64,000 nucleotides of DNA, from positions 10,832,519-10,896,518 of the forward strand of contig CM076652.1 of assembly GCA_038496675.1 (NCBI GenBank). The letters are read 5' to 3'. The translations under genes were made by a program, and so were the position numbers. The stretch's first letter is position 1. Each line of letters opens with the position of its first letter. Shown one piece after another: positions 13,968-25,600 of this stretch. This DNA is from Rachycentron canadum. Taxonomy: Eukaryota; Chordata; Actinopteri; Carangiformes; Rachycentridae. The notes under the pieces are model-generated. The model was given only the letters and a program-made list of their open reading frames with translations, had not been told where the DNA came from and searched no databases.

Positions 13968-16794
13968 AACGGACCACACATTTATGTTGTTTGAGGAGTA
14001 TCGTCACTGAAGCGAGCTGTTTGAGCCCACCTCTTCATGAAAGGTGGAAAATAGTCATCATAAGATACAAATTCATTTTAAACAAGCTGAACGTGTTCCT
14101 GTCTTATTGGTGCATATAAATGAAATGGTCCAGTTGTCATCCTATGTACTCATACTGTGTTTTCATACCTGATATCGGAGATTATACATTGAGGGATCGA
14201 GGGGAACAAGTAGTTGAAACATAATAAATCAGCTAGTTAAAATTTTTTTAAAAATTACATTTGATTATCGCACACATATCCGTATAAGACCTACATTAAA
14301 CGATGGTTGACACAAGCATCCCTGGGTGCTAGATTAATGTAATCAAACATTGATAAAGTTGGCACACATGTCACGATGCTGATTCTTCACAAGCAATAAT
14401 CATCCTTAGGTGTAGGGGGAAATAACTTGCGCAAAGCTAATTCATCTTTCCCATCTTTCTGCCTCGATTTATTTATATCAATTATTCCCATGATGCATGG
14501 CTAAGCAGACCAGCTGAGCAGTTTAAATATACCTTCAGACTGCACACCACCCACCATAAACCAGTCTTGTTTGTAACTGCATCGCAACATTCCATTGTCA
14601 GTGGTTTTGTGGCTAAATATCACGTTACATAATAGCACCGTTTTATCTCATGCAGCTTTGAAAGCGAGTGCAAGCCTGCAAGGCTATGAGTATGGTCCAA
14701 CGCAATGCCAATTTCTATGCAAAGTTTACAAGTATTCTATGAAAGAGAGCACAATGAGTGCTCTTCTTCACTAGATTTTTGTTTCATTATTACTAGGTGC
14801 AGATGCTAGATGCATCGGAAGACCGGTTTTATTCAGATGTAAATTTCTAACAGGAAAATTAATTTGCTTAGATGAAAAATTGTAAATTTCCTGAGGCTGC
14901 GCAACTTATTGAGATATTTGTGGCAATTTTCAAACACAGAATGTTCTGTAAGCTTATTACAATTCATGAATCTTCTGTGGAGTGTTTCAGTGACTGGCCC
15001 TTCTCAACAGCATGGAAAACAACATTTACCGTGTTGTGATTTCGAGATTATAATCAACACCTTTGTCGCCGTCTTATTGTGTGGTGAAGTGTGGACTGCG
15101 ACAGTAATAGTACTCACTTATCACAACAGTGAAGCATATGCACAAAGCACACCAACCATGGAAATTCCACTCCTTTCATGCATATTTGATTTCCATGATT
15201 TTTTATGGCAATGACTCTGTGTAGGGTGGGAAATTCTTCCAATGTCAATATGAATTTCCCTATATGTCAATAGTTTTGATTATTGTTTTAAAACACCCCC
15301 AAAGAACCAACTAGTTTTTGAAATTAAATTAAATGCAAATGATCCAATTTAGACCTAATATTACTGGTTTACATGAAGGCTAAAATACTAACCAACAGCA
15401 ATGTCCTGGACACCAATCCAATACACAGTCCAGCTGACATTATTATTACCCTTGTCAGGTTATGAGCTAATAAAAAAAACTGAAACACAGTTTGTTTATT
15501 CAAAGCTGACAACACATAAGCTACAGTAATATTCTGGGAGAAAATTTCTGACATCAATCATGTGTACAAGCTCCTTCTCTCCAATAGAGAAAACGAGGGT
15601 GGGGTTTGGCAGTCCAGACTAAATCACTGCTCCACGCCTAATATAATGATATTTATACTTCACTCTCGCTGACAGTGACAAACTCATATTCATATGCATG
15701 TGCTTAAACCAGGCCCTCATGGAAGAAAATACACACTAACTAGGTGTGTATTCAGTAAGTGTACAAAGTTCTTTGTTATTTATTACCTCCTATTAGTATT
15801 TACGCCAGTGCTTTTACTGTGACATATCCAAATGTCTTCTGTCAAAAGCGTCAGTGGTATGAACATAAATTCACCTGTGACACTGTATATAAGATCAGGA
15901 TGCACACAATATAGTACAGATGTAAGCTTAGCTCAAGTCATGTTGACAGAACAGTGACAGTTTCACTGTTGCGCTACACAAAAAGTCCCATAAAAAAACA
16001 TTAAAAGTTAAGTCTCACACAAATCTAATGCTTGACAAATGAACTCTTTGCATGTTGCCGAATGGATTATAGGTATTAATGCAGACCACTGCTGAGACGG
16101 GCAGTTCAATTTTTCCGCTCACGCTGCAATCAGTGGATAGATGCTGCTTATTGGAATACTAACTCAAAACTACAGCAGCGTGGTTAAAAAGAGCAAAGTG
16201 CCAACTGGCTGTCCTATGTATAAACTCCTGCAGAAGTGTCCGGGCCCCAGCTGCCATGGCGGGGCTGCAGAACAGATTGACTTGTCATCACTGCCCTGTC
16301 AACAACCTCTGGGTCATAACCCAGCCGGGAGGGAACTACAACCTCTTTTCAGTCAAACAAATATCAGACGGACATGAATGTCTGTGACAAAAGAAGAATA
16401 GAGAATAGAGAAGAATGTCCTCCTCTCAGAAGTGAAGAGGGCCCTGTTCAATGTATTGGACATGCACGAAAAACTCTGAGACTGCTGCTCCAGCGGGGAA
16501 AACCCAGTTCATTCGATGGAAATGAGAAGTGGGTTGACTTCTTCTTCTTCTACTTCTTCAATGCAGGGTTGCTCTATTAAGTACAAGAGCAAATTCATCG
16601 AGCAGGAAAGAAAAATCAGGGCATTGTAGCTATGTATTTCTTCTAATATAAATTTTGCACTGCCCCCTCCCTCCCTCCCTCTCTCTCTCTCTCTAACCCA
16701 CCCGTACACTGAAGCATGTCCGCGCCGTCACAACACCAGTTTCCGTGTGCTTCCCCCCACCCCACCAAAAACTTAAATAAAAAAACAAACTCAC

Positions 16795-16849
16795 CCACAG
16801 TTCTCGAGCCGGACCCCGAACCAAGCAGAAGATACCAGATCCACATCAT
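16795..16849 (-). CDS. ldlrad3: First coding exon, probable LDL receptor class A domain-containing protein 3
   Basis: LDLRAD3 is a single-pass membrane receptor with three LDL-receptor class A repeats and a cytoplasmic tail carrying PPxY motifs, which recruit NEDD4-type ubiquitin ligases. Visible here are tandem ATG codons (16849 and 16846), then MMWIWYLLLGSGSGSRTV, a short hydrophobic stretch that could begin a signal peptide. A strong splice donor follows (exon end CTGTGG, intron GTGAGT) after 18 codons plus one base. Human LDLRAD3 also starts with a short signal-peptide exon beginning Met-Trp. The exon sits at the edge of a CpG-rich block, as a first exon would. It lies downstream of the trim44 end in the same orientation, as in human. 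The LDL-A repeats are not in the window, so the name rests on exon shape and synteny. Another secreted or membrane protein is possible. Confidence 0.5.
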
Positions 16850-17340
16850 CCGGTCTCCTTTCGCCCCCTCCTCCCGGCCTACCCTTGCCGTCTTGCCCCG
16901 CCGCGGGGCCAAAAGCTGGTGGACAAAGAAGGGGGGAGGAAAAAAAAGAAAAAAAAAAAAAAGAAAAAAAAAACGTCTCCGATGTAGCTTCTCCTTCCCA
17001 GCGTACTTCTTAAGTTTTCACGGCTTTTTTTTTCTTTTTTAAATTTGTTTTGTTTTGTTTCTTCCGGCCAAAAAAAAAAAAAAAAGTGTTAGAGGAACGG
17101 TTCGCGTGAGAGAGGTGGGCGGGTGGGTTCGCGCTATCGAGTCCGGTTCAGGGAAATGGGGGGTGAGGCTACACAGGCTGGAGCTGGAAGGGGCTTCGGG
17201 GTGGCGGCAGGCTGGCTGGGGGACTCAGCCGCTCGTGTGTTTGGTGCTGAGAGAGGCGGAGTCGGAGGCAGAGAGCCGGAGAGCAGAGGTCGGACGCTCC
17301 GGGACGGCGGTTCCCAAACTGCGGGCATGGGACCGTTAAA
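16850..17340 (-). promoter_or_regulatory. CpG-rich promoter / 5'UTR block of the ldlrad3 candidate
   Basis: This is the only GC- and CpG-rich block in the left two thirds of the window. It includes GCCCCGCCGCGGGGCC-like sequence near 16896-16911 and CpG-dense sequence at 17100-17340, interrupted by A/T homopolymer runs at 16937-16973 and 17070-17085. Its position directly upstream of the minus-strand start codon at 16849 suggests a CpG-island promoter with a long 5'UTR. I cannot place the transcription start, and a divergent plus-strand transcript is possible. Confidence 0.5.
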
Positions 17341-17342
17341 GG

Positions 17343-17376
17343 CCCCCCCCCACCACCACCACCACCACCACCACCA
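17343..17376. repeat. Poly-C followed by (CAC)n
   Basis: A C run continues into a CAC triplet repeat at 17351-17376, at the edge of the CpG-rich block. In one plus-strand frame it reads as polyhistidine, which is a by-product of the repeat and no sign of a gene. Confidence 0.9.
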
Positions 17377-19871
17377 AGCCAGCGAAACCAGGAGTTATCT
17401 TATCCACCGCAACTTGTTCAAAGTAAAGTTAAAGTAACAGCCGGAGGGTTATGTCACACAATTACAGCCGAAGTAACAAGGACTAGTTTAATAGGACAAA
17501 ACGACCCAATCACAAAATGAGAGACAAAGCTGATATGGTTTTCCCTGATTTGAGTAAAACAGCCTTGGGCGATGACAATTTACACGAGGAAAATGAATCC
17601 CACGCAAAGTTTGAAAGCTTTTGCATGGGAAATACAGATCTAAAGAAGCTAAAGGTGACAAAATATGGCGTCAATAATCATACTGTGTATCCCATCATAT
17701 GGATGAGAGTGTTACAGCCTATGAAATGATAAATTATGCGTAGAAAAGGATAGAAAGACAATCAGTGGTGCAAACCCTTTTCTTAAGAAATGTTGTGAAA
17801 ACCTTTAGGACTTCGTTTTCCATATAGAAATAAAAATATTTTGGAACCAAAACTGCAAAAGTGAAACTATTAAAAAAAAAAAATAGGGAGGCAGCAGATG
17901 GCACAGGGGAAAACTGTTTAGAGCAATATTTTCACAGATGGTTTGCCTTGATGAAACTTAAAAGAGGCAAATACTTGTAGAAAATCAAAACATGAAAGAA
18001 CTTTTGGTCTTGGCACAAAAAGTAGTGAAATATACGGTCAAGAGGTTTCTTCCTTCCCATTGTGTATCTGGTGTTTCTTATACAAACTCGGCTTTAGTAC
18101 CTTCCACACCAGGTGAGGAATTTAATATTTAACCATACCCAAAGAAAGCACTGTCTAGGCACTGATCCATAAAGCATAGGCACAGCGGTGAGGGAGAGAG
18201 TAAGGTGGAGGAAGGTGGTTCATATTGGTGTTTTCATGCCAATTTAAGTTGAACTGAATTAGAGAGAGACAGAGGAAGGACAGGAGGCTTCACCTATCAA
18301 ACCTCCTCTTTATCATAGAACTGCAGCTGTGTGCAGACAGACAACCTCTCTTCAAACAAACCCCCCCCCTCTCCCCTTTTGATAGTGTGCTAACCTGGAG
18401 GCATATGATTGGGATGAGTCCCAATATCAGACTCTTCCAGCTCACTTTATATTCATCCACACACTGTCTTATCAAGCCAAAGCCTCGTGCGGACCCAAAC
18501 TCCAGGGGAGGGTCTTGGCATGTCAGTCGGATCTGTTAAAACTTTGTCAAAGATTCCAGCTCGATAGCTTCTGCAGGGGCCCGTTGTCCTCATATTTCCC
18601 CCTTCCACTGTTGCCTGAAGGGTCTAATATATTTCAATCTGTTATGATGAGTCCTGATGGTAGATGCTTGTGAAAGTGCACTGCGTAACCACTCTTGAAA
18701 AAGTCTGCAGTTGGCAGATATGAATATTTTAATGATTTTGAGAGTTAACAAAAGGAGACAGAAGTCTCCTAAACACAAATCCTGAATACAATCAACACTA
18801 ATAAAACTAAATGCTTGTTGAGGAGGAGGAAGATTTGTCAGTCAATGTTAAATGGATTTTATTCTGCTCCCCTGGAGTTATCATTAATGTTAATGCTGAG
18901 CTGTCTCACAAATTATACAGCCTGATCCATGAACCAGAACAGTATAATCTGTTTTTGGGGGCTCTGTAGGCTACAAGCTAAAAGCAGAAACAGTCTCAAC
19001 TACATTACTGATCGACACACAGTGTTTCAGTAATGCCCATCATTTAGTTCAGGCTATCTATAAACAGCCCAGACCTAATTAGCCGCCGGCCAACAAATGG
19101 ACTCATTAGGGGACATTAAACTCTAATATGAAGGTTGTTATTGACTTAATCGCAGGAGAAACCCAATTAGTGGCCAAATTTGTAAAATGACTCAGAGGAA
19201 GTGAAACGATCTGATTGGTGAAGGGGGGGGGGGGGTGTAGCAACCTGGGATGACTTTGCCTGTGGGTGAGTGGTGGCAGTGAGAGAAAGATGGAGTGAGA
19301 TTCAGCCAGAGATGTAGAGAGAGGTAAGGGTACACATAACGGGAGCCACACAAAGAGAGTCAATGTGGAAGTGTGTCTGTGTGGGTCCAGAGAGAGAAGT
19401 ACAAGGGGGGAGATGAGGAAACCAAGAAGTGAAGAAGGTGAAAAAGAGGGTGTGAATTAAGGAGAATAATATAATAGAAAGCGATATAGAATGAGAGGAG
19501 AAATGTAGCTGAACAAAATCTTTCCCAACACTAAAGTATTGCCTTATTACTGATTCAAGCTGTAGTGTATTTCTGAAGTAAATGAGAGTAGCTGAGTCCA
19601 CTGTCTCAGAGAGCTTTGCTAATATATCATTTTATGTAACGAGTGTGTGAAATGAGGGGGCGACAGCAATAATACAACTCATGAGAGCTTCAGGATGACA
19701 TGTCCTTGTCATGTCAGACTGCTGTCAAGGTAGCCGTGAAATGCCAAGGCCCATAAAGGACTGGCAGGGGTTGTTTCGCTCTCTGGTGTGAGCCTCTTGA
19801 CATTCATCTTATATTTAATAACCAGCGTTCCAATTTGAAGGACATCTTTGTTTGTGAGCGAGTGTGGGAGT

Positions 19872-19901
19872 CCCTTGATGTGCGAAAGGACACATCAAGG
19901 G
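19872..19901. other. Inverted repeat with 11-bp perfect arms
   Basis: CCCTTGATGTG (19872-19882) and its exact complement CACATCAAGGG (19891-19901) flank the 8-nt loop CGAAAGGA. The arms are non-repetitive. No function is assigned. Confidence 0.5.
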
Positions 19902-20287
19902 CCCATGTGCTAATAATTTCAGCAAATGTTTCTGCTGGACCATTAAGAAGTTGACTTTGGTGGTGAATATTCTGAGCCTCTCTGTAAACAACACCACACA
20001 CTCACATCCAGGCTATTGTGACCAATCATATGGAAACACGCCCAGACACAAACAGTTGTACTTTGAGTGATATATTGATGCATACTTGCAGAACTTGGCC
20101 CTCACTTGTGTTCACTCAGTCTCCTTCATGCTCCTCCAAATGCATTAATTGAATAATCATTCAATTATGTGATCAATGCCTTGTTCCTTTGACATTAGTT
20201 AACAAAGCTGACGTCTTGCCTGGCGGCGCTGGAGGGACATCAGATAGGCGTTGACAATTGATTCAGAGGGAGGTTGAAAGTGTTGGT

Positions 20288-20303
20288 TGTGTGTGTGTGT
20301 GTG

Positions 20304-20339
<36 letters not shown>
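20288..20339. repeat. (TG)n microsatellite
   Basis: About 26 TG units with one C interruption at 20310. Confidence 0.97.
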
Positions 20340-20341
<2 letters not shown>

Positions 20342-21235
20342 TGAGACTGTCAATCTATACGGCCCAGGCTGAGAATCAAATGAGGAGCAGACATTGATTT
20401 AAGGATTTCAGAGGCAGGGGCCAATAACAATTTGAGTGAGAAATGCCTGAAGCATCAACAAGTACTTTCTTAATTAATCTAGACAAACTGATTGGAGTGA
20501 GTTACACATAAGTGTAAAGCCCAAGGATGATAATAACAAAACTAGCATTAGCATAACATTATTGTAATAGCAAAATACAGTAATGTGACAGTCAAAAGAA
20601 GTCCATGGTCCATAAATCCATGGGCTATATGAGTAAAGAAGCTTGTTGCTTCCACTGCTGAGTCTGTTAATGGCAAATGTTCAATAAAACCAATCAGTAA
20701 CGTTCAGAGGTAATAATGGTCTATGAATATAGAAGTTATATACCAGTACCAGTATGAGCTATAATGATTTATAAATAAAATGTAATGATTTACATCAATT
20801 CAATTACAACAGTAAAACGTGCACAGGAAAACAGGACTACAGAGTTGTTTTACTAGTGGCTTTGGTGATCCAGTTCTCATGGCCGCAGCAGTCCATCATC
20901 ACATCTGGTCTCCAAACAACAGGTGGTGACATTTCTAAACAACAGCCTTAAACAAGGTCGAGTCAAGCTGAGCAACGGGCAATTTTTGCTCGTACATAAT
21001 TAGTAGACAGAGCCTTTGAGCACTCATCATGGCTGCATCGCTCAGAATGTGTCCCTCTATTTAGAGAAGATATAAAGTAAACGGTTGTTTATACAGTCGT
21101 AGATGTTACTCTAAATGGTAAAATTATTGCCAATTGAGTGTAAACAATGGCTGATTAGAGAAACGAGAAACCGCAAACCATCATGTCAAAATGAGACTGT
21201 CCTCTATTTAAGCACTGTGTGCTCTGAGCTTAATG

Positions 21236-21425
21236 CAGTGGTGTGTGGCTCCTGGGAATGTCATTAGTTTCAAAGGTATTAGGTCATAAACCAAAGCACT
21301 AGACAAACTGAAATTCTGACCTGGTGATGACACTAGATGAGAAGTCAGGGAGTAGCCAAAGTCATTACATATTGTCGTCCATGGAGCATAAATGTCTGTA
21401 TGAAACATCACCTGATTTTGACATT
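21236..21425 (-). repeat. Teleost dispersed repeat, copy 1
   Basis: The order of blocks (a GGGAATGTCATTAG-like start, 'aggtcataaaccaaag', 'gatgacactagatgagaagtcagg', 'ccaaagtcatta', then 'ataaatgtctgtatgaaacat') matches, in reverse complement, an abundant non-coding repeat I know from acanthomorph genomes. That repeat carries the text 'aaatttggtacagacattcat'. It encodes no protein and its class is not known to me. Confidence 0.6.
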
Positions 21426-21561
21426 TCACACTGAGCTGGAACTGTCAGCTTGCTGGTGATGCCGCATGAAAAGTGAAGGTTAAGGTTTTATCCCCAAAGA
21501 CTGGGTGCCGACCAGTCCAGTAGATGTAATGATTTTTCACTGGCTAATCAAAGGCTTTGAC

Positions 21562-21640
21562 CTACTGATGGCATTTAGAAGTAAAGTCGGGAGATCACCA
21601 AAGTCAAAAGATTCATCCTCTGGGAACCTGAATATAAAAT
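21562..21640 (-). repeat. Teleost dispersed repeat, copy 2
   Basis: Shares the core 'gatggcatttagaagtaaag', 'gggagatcaccaaagtc', 'attcatcctctgggaacctgaat' with copy 1 and lies about 140 bp beyond it in the same orientation. It could be a tandem duplicate or a second part of one longer element. Confidence 0.55.
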
Positions 21641-22407
21641 AACATTCCCTTCAGCTATGGCTTGCTGAAAAGGCCAAGACTTTTTTTTTCACGATAACCA
21701 ATATTTAAATTATTGCTTTATACATTTTATACCATTGATGAGGAAGCAAACACATAACACACAAAATGTTTGACCTCAAGGATACACACATGTTTTGAAC
21801 ACGACTAATTTACTACTCATTAGTTGGTGTTTGAGCAAATTTCAGCTGAGATTTGAACTAGCGTCTCCATAAAAGATTAATCTGTCAGCCTGGGTGCTCG
21901 AGCCAGTGCTGGCAGTTTGGGATGACAGACTTTGGCTCTCTGTGTACTCAACCGGATGGTATCTTTTCACACGATAGACAAGGATCATTGTTTTTCCTGT
22001 CTGCATCAGCATATGTCTCCTTCATATCTCATAACAGATGCTGACATTCATCCAGCTTTAAAGATCCAAAGCAGTCTCTAATCATCAATACTGTGTGACC
22101 TCTCTTTGCTACTAATTTCCTCATCACGTATGTGTGTCATAATGTGTGTGCCTTTTTGTTTTGGCCCTACATGTGTCATCTATATGTATTCTATATGTAT
22201 CTAAGTGTATTGCTGCCAATGAATAAGGTCATTGGGTAATTGGATTGTGCAGATGAGGGTGGGCCCAAATGTAGTAAATCACTCATCAATTCATAATCCT
22301 TATTGTGGCATTCCTTTTCTATATTATTTCATCATCCTGTCATATTCAAACATACTATTCAGCTGTTGTTTGGCCATTTCAAACACAACCAAAATCATTA
22401 ACTTTAT

Positions 22408-22475
22408 ATGGTGCTCAAGGAAAAGTCAAGGGATAACCTACATTTTTAAGATTCATTCCATCTAAACCACAAATA
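22408..22475 (-). repeat. Teleost dispersed repeat, degraded copy 3
   Basis: Contains 'ggtgctcaaggaaaagtcaa', 'gggataacc' and 'agattcattccatctaaacc', a more diverged version of the core in the two copies to the left. Confidence 0.4.
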
Positions 22476-22663
22476 TACAATATACCAAAGCTGCAAAAGC
22501 TCTGAGGGAAAAGATTGATTGAAGTATCAAAGTGGTGACCCTTTCTCCAAACACTCAGCATTGGTGTCTTTTAACATGAACAAAGGCAACTCAGAAAATG
22601 CACATTTCACGGTCACGGTCACATCATTTTCAAAGGCAGTTGACAAGGAATGTTGTCCTGTGA

Positions 22664-22688
22664 GTGTGTGTGTGTGTGTGTGTGTGTG
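22664..22688. repeat. (GT)n microsatellite
   Basis: About 12 GT units running into a short G run. Confidence 0.95.
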
Positions 22689-25600
22689 GGGGTGTTAGGA
22701 TCAATAAATCCTTGTTTTCTGATCTGAAATCTTGCTGACCATCTTGTGGTCAGCAGGTCACATCCACACCCTGCAACTATACACTGTACATATCTGCCTT
22801 TCTTTTAAAAGGAAGTCATGTTGGTGTTGGGTGCCTAACGTCTGTCTCTTTTTCTTTTTCTGCTTCTGCAAGGTACTGCCATTGTCATTTATCAAAAAGG
22901 GTGTTCACTTGAAAGTCAGTAAGTGGTTATCAAAGGCGACACTGCAATGGGCCTGACACCGAATTAAAGAACTGAACCTTTTCAGTTTTGCTTCACACCC
23001 CATTGTACGTGAGTCCGGGCACATGCGACTGACTGCACAGACAAAATCTAATAATATATTGAAGAATAGAAGGAGCAGGAGTATCACAGGGAGTGAAAGG
23101 TAGAGAGAGAGAGAGAGAGGAGGAAAACAGAAGGAGAGATGAGAGCATCAGGGCCAGAAGGTCGTGTGATGGAGTGAGGCCACGATGAAAAGAGGCACCA
23201 GCGCTCCCAGCAGGCTTGGCCTGTTTCATGGCAGTCATTTTGGTTTGGCCCACTGCTCACACCCGCAGGCTGCCTTCATTTAGTGGACCACCAACTGTCG
23301 CAGGTGTTTTTTCTTATGGGCCAAAGTGGGCCACTCATTCTCTGCCTCCCCACCATGCCCTGGCCCTATTCTGCATTTTTCATCAGACTGTTCAGTGCTC
23401 CAGGCTATTTTTGTGTTAGATAAAAAGACACAGATTTGTGGGAGGGTAACATTGAAGGTAACCTTGAGAATATTACAGCAGTGCTGCATGTCTACAAGAT
23501 GCCAGAATGAACGAATATACATAATGGCAGGGTCTGAGTGACACACATGAGCTATTGAAGTGTGAATTAGAATAGAAACAGCAGTGAACAGCATTTGAGA
23601 ACAAAAGAAAGTTGGAGCAAACAGGGAAAAAAGAATTGGTTCATACTTAAGATTCAGCAGTCAAGTGCATAAATATAGATGGGTGTTTGAAAAGGGGGTT
23701 AGGAGGAAAGGGAGCATGAAATATCTTAACTAAACTGAAAGTTATGGGTGTTAAAAGAGATTTTGTCAAGGGCATGACAGACTGCATCGTGTGTGGAGAT
23801 CAAAGTTGTTCAAGAGGCTAAAACAGAGGTCAATGGCAAGAGGGAGCAACACTGTGAGCTGTCTTAGGGTTTACAGGAAGGGCAGAACTGAAAGAAATTG
23901 TTTAAGTCTGGGTGCAGATAGACCATGAAGATTTACCATGAGAGGAGGAAGTTGGGGTTGTAGGGGTAAGAGTCTGCACAGTGAGCGGGCTTAGCAGTCG
24001 GAAGGGACCAGTAAGATCTGCAAGACTCAGGGATAATAAGCAAAACTGCCATGGGGTCATAACTCACGCCTGGCTGCTCTGATTGGAGCAGCGAGGAGAT
24101 GGGAGGGAAGGGGAAATAAGGGGAACGGAGAAAGGCTGGTGGGGGAGCTTGCTGTGAACTGGGCCTTTGATCACAGGGTAAAGAATTACCAGCTCAGTGA
24201 CGACTGCTGCTGGACCCCAGCCCCAAAGCACCACGGGAAATGTTCACGTTCAAAAATCAACCCCTTTCTCGCTACACATCTCTGGTTCATTTATTGGCGC
24301 ACACACACAGACACAAATCCACACACATAGCTTAAGCATTGACAGCCACACTCCAACAAATAAATTGCTCTGTTCTCTTGCCTTGGGCGACCTCTCATTA
24401 GAGTCACCACTGTGGAGCCTTGGGACTGTGACACACAATAACATAGGGTGATGCTAGTCTGTACCCACACAAACATGAACACATACAATTGCAGACATAC
24501 TGTATAAATGTTAGCCAGCACTGACACACTAGGACTGAAAAAGAGTGCAGTTGTCAGACGCATCTAAACAATAGCGAGTGGGAAAGTGGAGCATAGTTGA
24601 AATATGGGACATCCTTTGAAGTGTTTAAAGAAAACAAGGAGACTAAATATGTCTGTCTCTGAGTGACATGAAAGGAGCTATTCAAATTCAAAACGAGGAA
24701 AAAGAAAAACGCAACATGAGTCACCTATAAATGAGTCCCCTGACAATCACAGGACATGGCAACAAATCACACAATCACAATTCATGAGCAATGGTGGAAA
24801 GTTTCTGAGCAGCATTTGGTTGTGTATCTCCTCACCCTCTCAAGCTTGCCTGAAGCTAACCTTACTGGCTGATATAGAGGTGTGTGTATGTGTGTGTGGG
24901 CCGATGGGGGTTTCCTGCCTGCTGTTAGGAGGGAGTAAATGTGAACGTGGAATGAGCATAGCTTTGATCATTTCTAATCCTCAGAGGAGGGGGGGGCACC
25001 TCAGCACATCGGCAGGGGAAAGCCAAATCCAGCATTTAGGAGGAAGGGGGAGTGTCGGTGCGTGTTTGTGTGCTGTATAGTTCTAATACAATAGCTTAAC
25101 TACGCACACTTGAAATGGATTATTTATGTACTCGAGGTGTTTCTGATGATGACTTTTGAAGAAGTTGGGGAAGAATCCAACCTCCGTAACATTTGACTGG
25201 GGTGACAAACTACCTTCGAAAATGCCTTTAAGACCCTATGTGTCCTATAAGTGTCAGTTGGGAGCAGAGAGTGTGTTGTTTCCCTGTAGATAATTTAATT
25301 TAGAGAGTCTGATTAAATACCACTGCTCATGGGGCCCTGGCTCAGACACGTGCTGTGCCTGACCTTATGAGAACAATTAACATGACTGCATGCTCATTTA
25401 ATCAGACCACCCTTTTATTATCTTAATGGCAACTCATATATCACGGTTAAAGTCAATCTGGGTTTGCCAAGTTGCGGTGGCGAGGTTGGCACAGGGTTAA
25501 ACAGCAGCCAGATGTATATAATATCATCTCAAAGCAATCACAGAAGACAGAAAGTAGATGTTAAATATGGAGGAGAAACACTTATTATTCTACTCAGTCA

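Larger units (their letters stand above)
1..16794 (-). other. Presumed first intron of ldlrad3; no coding exon seen
   Basis: This stretch lies downstream of the splice donor at 16794/16795 on the minus strand and is best read as intron 1 of ldlrad3. I looked on the minus strand for the next expected exon, an LDL-receptor class A repeat with its cysteine pattern and Ser-Asp-Glu motif, and found none. Exon 2 is therefore probably outside the window. The stretch holds poly-A tracts (367-386, 3351-3377, 9976-9996), a CpG cluster near 1790-1850, a CRE palindrome at 10853 and two hairpins (12563-12613, 13927-13967). Several long repeat-free, TAAT-rich blocks could be conserved non-coding elements. 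The short open frames here have no coding character. The intron call depends on the ldlrad3 call. Confidence 0.45.

Noticed and set aside
1..16794. Search for LDL-receptor class A exons downstream of the ldlrad3 first exon
   Set aside because: No minus-strand segment shows the six-cysteine spacing with the Asp-x-Ser-Asp-Glu calcium-binding end, so none is annotated.
16643..16912. 89-codon minus-strand open frame around the ldlrad3 start
   Set aside because: Only the MMWIWYLLL part up to the GTGAGT donor is coding-like. The upstream Met is in the GC-rich 5'UTR and the downstream part is a translated intron and CT repeat.
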